In this document: piece by piece, positions 58,039 through 64,000 of the stretch | How positions within the stretch are numbered: the first letter of the stretch is position 1 | How the letters are laid out: the number at the start of each line of letters is the position of its first letter | DNA from: Sesamum alatum | Lineage: Eukaryota; Streptophyta; Magnoliopsida; Lamiales; Pedaliaceae | NCBI GenBank assembly: GCA_034509735.1 | Contig: JACGWO010000002.1 | Span: forward strand, 24,661,636-24,725,635 | Length of the DNA: 64,000 nt | Direction: 5' to 3' | Notes under the pieces: model-generated | Database searches by the model: none | What the model was told of the DNA's origin: nothing | The model's input: only the letters and a program-made list of their open reading frames with translations | Made by a program: the position numbers and the translations under genes

Positions 58039-60501
58039 TCAACACATCGTATAATACTCAACACATCGTAGGAAATTCTTGTGCTTTCAGTCCTTATCAT
58101 TGACTGATAGATGACAAATTTTTGGCTATAAATATATTCATATTTACTCTTTTAATTAATATTAAAGCTACAGTTCAATTATATTTGTCCGGATGACATG
58201 CCTAATACTCATCTTTGTACCTTTGCACAACGACAAACTCCTTTAAACAAATTTAGACACTTATTCCCTTTTTATCTTTGCCATATCGAGGGCTTGGCCA
58301 GCCTTCGTAATCAATCGTACATTCGGATATATGCCTAATACTCAGCACAATCGTAAGAAACACCTTGTGTTTTCAGTCCTTATCATTGACTGATAGATGA
58401 CTCATTTCTGCCTATAAATATTTTTGTATTGACTCTAATAATCAATATTAAAACCAATTTTTGATTATAAGACTAGGACTCCATGTTATTCAACATTAAA
58501 ATGCACTAGGACTACATATAAAACACTCTATTGAGCCATGGACTCATCTTTGCACCTTTGCACAAAGACACACTCTTTTGAAAAAGTTTAGATACTTATA
58601 CACTTATATCTTTGCCATATCGAGGGCTTGGAGAACCTTCATAATAAATCGTACGTCCGGATACATGCCTAATACTCAATACAATCGTAGGAAACAACTT
58701 GTGCTTTCAGTCCTTATCATTGACTGATAGATGACTCATTTTTTACTATAAATATATTCGTATTGACTCTAATAATCAATATTAAAGTCACTCTTCAATT
58801 ATATGATTAGGACTCCATCTTATTCATCATATAAAATGCACTAGTACTACACCTAATCAACTCTTCTGAGCCATGGACTCAGCTTTGTACCTTTGCACAA
58901 CGACAAACTCCTTTAAAAGAAATTTAGACACTTATTCCTTTTATCTTTGCCATATCGAGGGCTTGGTCACCATCGTAATCAATCGTACGTCCGGAAATAT
59001 TTCTATTACTCAACACAATCACAGGAAACACCTTGTGTTTTCAGGCCTTATCATTGACTGATACATGACTCATTTCTGGCAATAATATATTCGTATTGAC
59101 TCTAATAATTAATATTAAAGCCATTCATTGATTATATGACTAGGACTCCATCTTATTCAACATAAAAATGCCCTATACTACATCTAAAACACTCGTTTGT
59201 GCATGGACTCAGCTTTGTACATTTGCGTAACGACAAAAACTCTTTAATAAGTTTAGACACTAATGCACTTTTATCTATGCCATATCGAGGGCTTGGAGAA
59301 CCTTCATAATCAATCGTACGTCCCGATAAATACTAATACTGAACATAATCGTAGGAAACACCTTGGGCTTTCAGTCCTTATCATCGACTGATAGATGACT
59401 CATTTTTGGCTATATATATATTCGTAATGACTCTAACAATCAATATTAGAGCCAATTTTTGATTATACGACTAGGAGTCATATTATTCAACATAAAAATG
59501 TTCACTAGGACTATATCTAGAATACTCTTTCGAGCCATGGACTCAGCTTTGTACCTTTGCGCAATGACAAACTCCTTTAAACTAGTTTAGACACTAATGC
59601 ACTTTTATCTTTGCCATATCGAGGGCTTGGAGAAACCTTCATAATAATCGTGTGTCCGAATACAATGTCTAATACTCAACACAATCATTGGAGACGCCTT
59701 GTGCTTTCAGTCCTTATCATTGACTGATTATATGACTCATTTTTTGCTATAAAATATTCGTATTGACTCTAATAATCAAAATTAAAGACTCTTCGATTAT
59801 ATGATTAGGACCTCCATCATGTTCAATATAAAAATGCACTTGTAAACTACATCTAAACCACTCTTTTGAGCCATGGACTCAGCTTTGTACCTTTGCACAA
59901 CGACAAACTCCTTAAAACAAATTTAGACACTTATTCCCTTTTATCTTTGCCAGATCGAGGGCTGTTAACCGTCGTATCAATCGGTCGTCCGATACATTCC
60001 TAATACTCCAACCATAATCGTAGAAAACACCTTGTGCTTTCAGTCCTTATCATTGACTGATAGATGACTCATTTCTGGCAATAAATATATTCGTATTGAA
60101 AATCTAATAATCAATATTAAAGCCACTCTTCAATTATAAGACTGTGGACTCCGGGTTATTCAACATTAAATACACTAGGACTACATCTGGAAAACTCTTT
60201 CGAGCCATGGACTCATCTTGTACCTTTGCGCAAAGACTAAACTCCTTTAAATAAATTTAGACACTAATGCACATTTATCTTTGCCATATTGTGGGCTTGG
60301 AGAACATTCATAAATTAATCGTACTTCGGATACATGCCTAATACTCAACACAATCGTAGGAAACACCTTGTGTTTTCAGTCTTATCATTGACTGATAGAT
60401 GACTCATTTGGCTATAAGTATATTCGTATTGACTCTAATAACCAATATTAAAGTCACCCTTCGATTATATGACTAGGACTCCATCTTATTCAACATAAAA
60501 A
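58039..60501. repeat. Satellite, about 7 monomers
   Basis: The same family, head to tail, with monomer starts near 58287, 58620, 58957, 59285, 59619, 59957 and 60288. There are more single-base indels than in the first array. It is interrupted inside ACATAAAAATG by a D LTR. Confidence 0.93.
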
Positions 60502-62440
60502 TGTTAGAATGGGTGACCATGTAGCCAATCTTGGTAGGCGAATTGTAACCTATGTCTGAACAATTTCGAGGATTTGATAAATCATTACTGAATAAGAAGT
60601 GAAATTCATTTGGCATTTACTTTGTTTGTGTTCACTTTATCTGCTTTATATTTTTGTTCACTATGCAAAAAAAGCCCACGGACTGAAACCACATTTCGGG
60701 GACTGGGACTACGCTTGGAGGTAGTCCATGAAATCAGTTCCGCTGAGTCAGTCCGAAAATCTCCAATCAAGGATCTCGAAAATGGTACCGAGATTCCCCT
60801 TGAGACTTGCACTAAGCATCTGCTGTCATATTTCATCGACGGGTGACGAAGGTCGTCTAAGCAATGTCAGTGGTTTGGCCTGCTAGGGAGCAGCTGACTG
60901 AGGTGACTCGCGGGAACATCTACGGAGGACCTTGAGTAAGGTTGGTTAGGTATAACGTGTGTTTCCCGGTTCCAACAGTACAGGGAAAGTCATTTGACTT
61001 GAGGAACTACTGAGTTTACCTGTATATCAGGGCTATATCTTAGATATGGTGAGAGATTGCCAAGAAGCACTTGAGTAGTCATAAGCCATGTCTAGTGTAG
61101 CTCCGATGTACAGAGTGACAGTAGTTTTCCAAGAAATGATTTGTCTCATGTCAAAAGGTATTGACAGTTGTGTCTCATAAAATGCTCTGAGTCTTGTCCT
61201 AAAATCTGTGGCCACAGTAACTGAACAGAAGGAAGGTTTCCCTTGCGGCGTTCAGTAAAGGACAGACCGACACTTAGGTCAAAATGGATACCGCATTTTC
61301 CGTGCCCTAGACCTAAGTGGTGAGACGTAGACGGAAGTACAAATGTACTGTTAGAGCCTAAATGTTCATCCCGTATATTCACCTAGTCTCTTGTGCCATG
61401 GACCGTTGCTAGATGGCCACCCATGGTAACAGGCGGATTCTAGGAATCCAACCAAATCTAGCTGAAGGTGAATCTAAAGAGTCACACACAATCCGCACAC
61501 ATTAAAGTATTTAATTTGGAATTAAATATTTGGAGAAGTGGAGCGATTAAATTGGATTTAATCGGTCCTAATTTTCTTGGAAGAATTAATTCCTTTATTA
61601 GGTAAAAGGGACTTATCTAATAAATTAGATTTATTAGAAAATAAATTAATGAGCTTAGAATAAATATTTATATTTAATTATATTTATTTATTGCCCTTGG
61701 AATATTTAAAATAGGTTTTAAATATTCCATTAAATAAATTAATGGTTAAGATTAAAAGGAGAGATGGATGGCTAGGATTTATTTGACTAGGTCAAAGAGA
61801 TACTTTGACTAGGTCAAAATCCTAGTCAAATTAGTCTTCTTAAAGAGTTGAGTTTGAAGAGGAATGGATTCCTCTCTCTATATATACTCCTAGCCCTTCA
61901 CTTTATAGAGAGATGATGATTCTCAAACACACACACACACACTCTCGAGTTCTCTCTCTCATCTCGGCCGCGCCTCTCTCCCTCTCCAAGAAAATAATTT
62001 TTTTCTCTTGTTCTTTTGTTCTTCAACAATTGTGATTGATCCGTCCTCTCCAAAATACTTGTTCGTTCGCTAGCACGAAGTTCAAGATACGTGGGCGGAT
62101 TGCGTGTCATGAATTAGAGGGTCTCCCATACGAGATCTTGGAGGCCAATCGGGGAACAACGCGAGTACCGGTTAGAAGAGAAAAATGATGAATCGGTAGG
62201 TTTTTCGTTTACGTTTTTCGTCTTCTATTATTTACAAATCCTATGGCCTCCATGATTGCTATGCATGTGTTATAATCATGAGATACACCGAACACCCGGA
62301 AATTTCAAGGGCACACCCTTGAACGTGTTTTATTTTAATTACGTACTATGCATGTTTAAATTTTGTTAAATTTAAATTATGCCGCGCTTCCGCATTCCCA
62401 CTATTCCCGGGACGATCCACACGCCTACCCAAGGCTTTCA
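60502..62440 (+). repeat. Family D LTR, plus strand (1939 bp)
   Basis: From TGTTAGAATGGGTGACCATG to CCCAAGGCTTTCA, followed by GTGGTATC, the start of a PBS, so it is probably a 5' LTR whose interior is lost in the gap. The preceding five bases (AAAAA, 60497-60501) are the candidate target duplication. It contains the shared core near 61345-61490 and the hairpin at 62304-62322. Confidence 0.9.
61782..61886 (+). promoter_or_regulatory. Putative D LTR promoter: two W-box palindromes and TATA box
   Basis: TTTGACTAGGTCAAA occurs at 61782-61796 with a second copy at 61804-61818, and TATATATA at 61879-61886. Confidence 0.6.
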
Positions 62441-62441
62441 G

Positions 62442-62448
62442 TGGTATC
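62442..62448 (+). other. Partial primer-binding site, cut by the assembly gap
   Basis: TGGTATC lies one base after the LTR end and is interrupted by N. Confidence 0.8.
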
Positions 62449-62948
62449 NNNNNNNNNNNNNNNNNNNNNNNNNNNNNNNNNNNNNNNNNNNNNNNNNNNN
62501 NNNNNNNNNNNNNNNNNNNNNNNNNNNNNNNNNNNNNNNNNNNNNNNNNNNNNNNNNNNNNNNNNNNNNNNNNNNNNNNNNNNNNNNNNNNNNNNNNNNN
62601 NNNNNNNNNNNNNNNNNNNNNNNNNNNNNNNNNNNNNNNNNNNNNNNNNNNNNNNNNNNNNNNNNNNNNNNNNNNNNNNNNNNNNNNNNNNNNNNNNNNN
62701 NNNNNNNNNNNNNNNNNNNNNNNNNNNNNNNNNNNNNNNNNNNNNNNNNNNNNNNNNNNNNNNNNNNNNNNNNNNNNNNNNNNNNNNNNNNNNNNNNNNN
62801 NNNNNNNNNNNNNNNNNNNNNNNNNNNNNNNNNNNNNNNNNNNNNNNNNNNNNNNNNNNNNNNNNNNNNNNNNNNNNNNNNNNNNNNNNNNNNNNNNNNN
62901 NNNNNNNNNNNNNNNNNNNNNNNNNNNNNNNNNNNNNNNNNNNNNNNN
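62449..62948. other. Assembly gap of exactly 500 N
   Basis: A run of 500 N. The round length suggests a placeholder rather than a measured distance. The interior of the D element and its junction with the next C LTR are missing. Confidence 0.98.
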
Positions 62949-64000
62949 CAATCATACCAAAAGGGAAGAGCTTGATTGGAGTTGATTTGTCTCTTTCCAA
63001 AAGAGATAAGTCAACATACCACCTAGCATGAAACATGGCTGATTTTGCTTCCTCCAAGGGAGCGTGTCGGCCATGTTTTAATTAAGGAAAGAAGTCCAAC
63101 TTCTTCCCATCCCAAATTAAGGAATTATTTCTCCTCTCGAGTATAATTTAACGGACCGGGATTTATCGTAATCCAATTACGACGAACCCAATATTAAATC
63201 TAATTTGATGTCCACTTAAATTATTCCCGTTGATCTTTTAATCCAATTAAAAGATCCAACGTCTCAACATCTCAACTTTCCATATTTAATTGAAAATCCA
63301 ATTTACCGATTAAATGAAAGCCCGATACAATATCGGTCCGTCCATCCAATGGACTTTCCCTTAAGTAATCCAATTACTTATTTTATCCTTCGAGATTGAC
63401 TCCAAGTCGATCTCTCAACCTCCTCGGTGATTTGTGTGTGACCCTTTAGGTTCACCCTCAGCTAGACTTGGGCCCGTGTCCCACAAGGGCCCGTTACCAT
63501 GGGTGGTCGTCTAGCAACGGTCCATGGCACTAGAGACTAGGTGAATTGGCGTGAACATTTAGGCGCCGATTTCGTACGGGTACGATCCTTCCGTCTACCG
63601 TCTCCCGGCCTTAGTCTAGGGTATGGAATTTGGCGTCGGTTCCCATCCTTGACTAGGCATCTATGCTTAATACTCGAGACCACGTATGCTTCATTGCGTC
63701 GACACAGGAAACCATTCCCTGTTCGACCAACACATGTGGCCAAGCTTCAAACAGCATGAACGTGTCTCCGAGTGCATAGGAGATACCTCTGTCACATACT
63801 GACAGGGGACGGATCCTCTTCTTGGAATCCACCGTCCTCGCTACAAACATTCTGACTGGCACTGGAACAAGGCTTATAATGATCATCTTACAGAATGATC
63901 ACCTCTCGCCAGATCCAGATACAGCCGTCCTGTGCACGTGACTGCCATGATTCCTCAAGTCTGAGGATTACTCCGTACTATCGGAACCGGGGAATCCAAT
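62949..64000 (-). repeat. Family C LTR, minus strand, partial (gap to window end)
   Basis: It matches the reverse complement of 56223-58038 over its middle part, including the shared core near 63440-63570 and the CTGTCA/TGACAG hairpin near 63790-63806. Its U5 end is in the gap and its U3 start lies beyond 64000. Confidence 0.88.

Noticed and set aside
62346..63057. Four ORFs of about 200 codons spanning the N run
   Set aside because: They are almost entirely unknown residues produced by translating the gap.

Overview
This is plant nuclear DNA, probably from a flowering plant and probably centromeric or pericentromeric. The evidence is a tandem satellite with a period of about 334 bp, filled with nested Ty1/Copia LTR retrotransposons. 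Their primer-binding sites match initiator tRNA-Met (TGGTATCAGAGC). I see no host gene, no rRNA or tRNA gene and no CRISPR array. Every protein-coding signal is retrotransposon gag-pol, and all copies are damaged. The species cannot be named from the sequence alone. The elements fall into four related LTR families, labelled here A (about 2.2-2.3 kb), B (2.0 kb), C (2.06 kb) and D (1.94-2.0 kb). All four begin TGTTRSAATRGGTRA-like and end TTCA. Layout, left to right: Positions 1-27930 are the end of a minus-strand family D element that continues off the left edge. Its 5' LTR is split by two insertions. The first is a minus-strand B/A composite at 2235-24523 (target duplication ATATA). It holds an A-type 3' LTR, a gag-pol with four breaks, a leader and a B-type 5' LTR, and its leader is itself split by a complete plus-strand family A element at 12226-22445 (duplication AAAAC). 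The second is a solo B LTR at 25143-27139 (duplication CCCAT). The D element sits in the integrase region of a minus-strand family C element (27931-33374), which borders the satellite at 33375-37339. Positions 37340-54224 are the remains of a plus-strand family C element: a pol fragment and a 3' LTR. Its middle is replaced by two head-to-tail, partly deleted B elements (37893-50649), and its 3' LTR carries a minus-strand solo B LTR (51214-53215, duplication GGATC). Satellite resumes at 54225-60501. It is interrupted by a long-inverted-repeat DNA transposon with a 9-bp duplication (54502-55297) and by a truncated C LTR (56223-58038). A plus-strand D LTR (60502-62440) leads into a 500-N assembly gap, and a minus-strand C LTR runs off the right edge. 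The most notable observations are these. (1) The U3 regions of all four LTR families share hairpins whose stems change in a compensatory way, suggesting a conserved structured RNA (or cruciform DNA). (2) The plus-strand A element has nearly identical LTRs but a gag-pol reduced to relics, so it is a recently moved non-autonomous element probably mobilised by relatives. (3) The B/A composite looks like an inter-element recombinant. (4) Two near-identical gag-pol copies at 39-48.6 kb differ mainly by single-base indels, which suggests unpolished long-read assembly. All comparisons were made by eye within the window, and no database search was possible.
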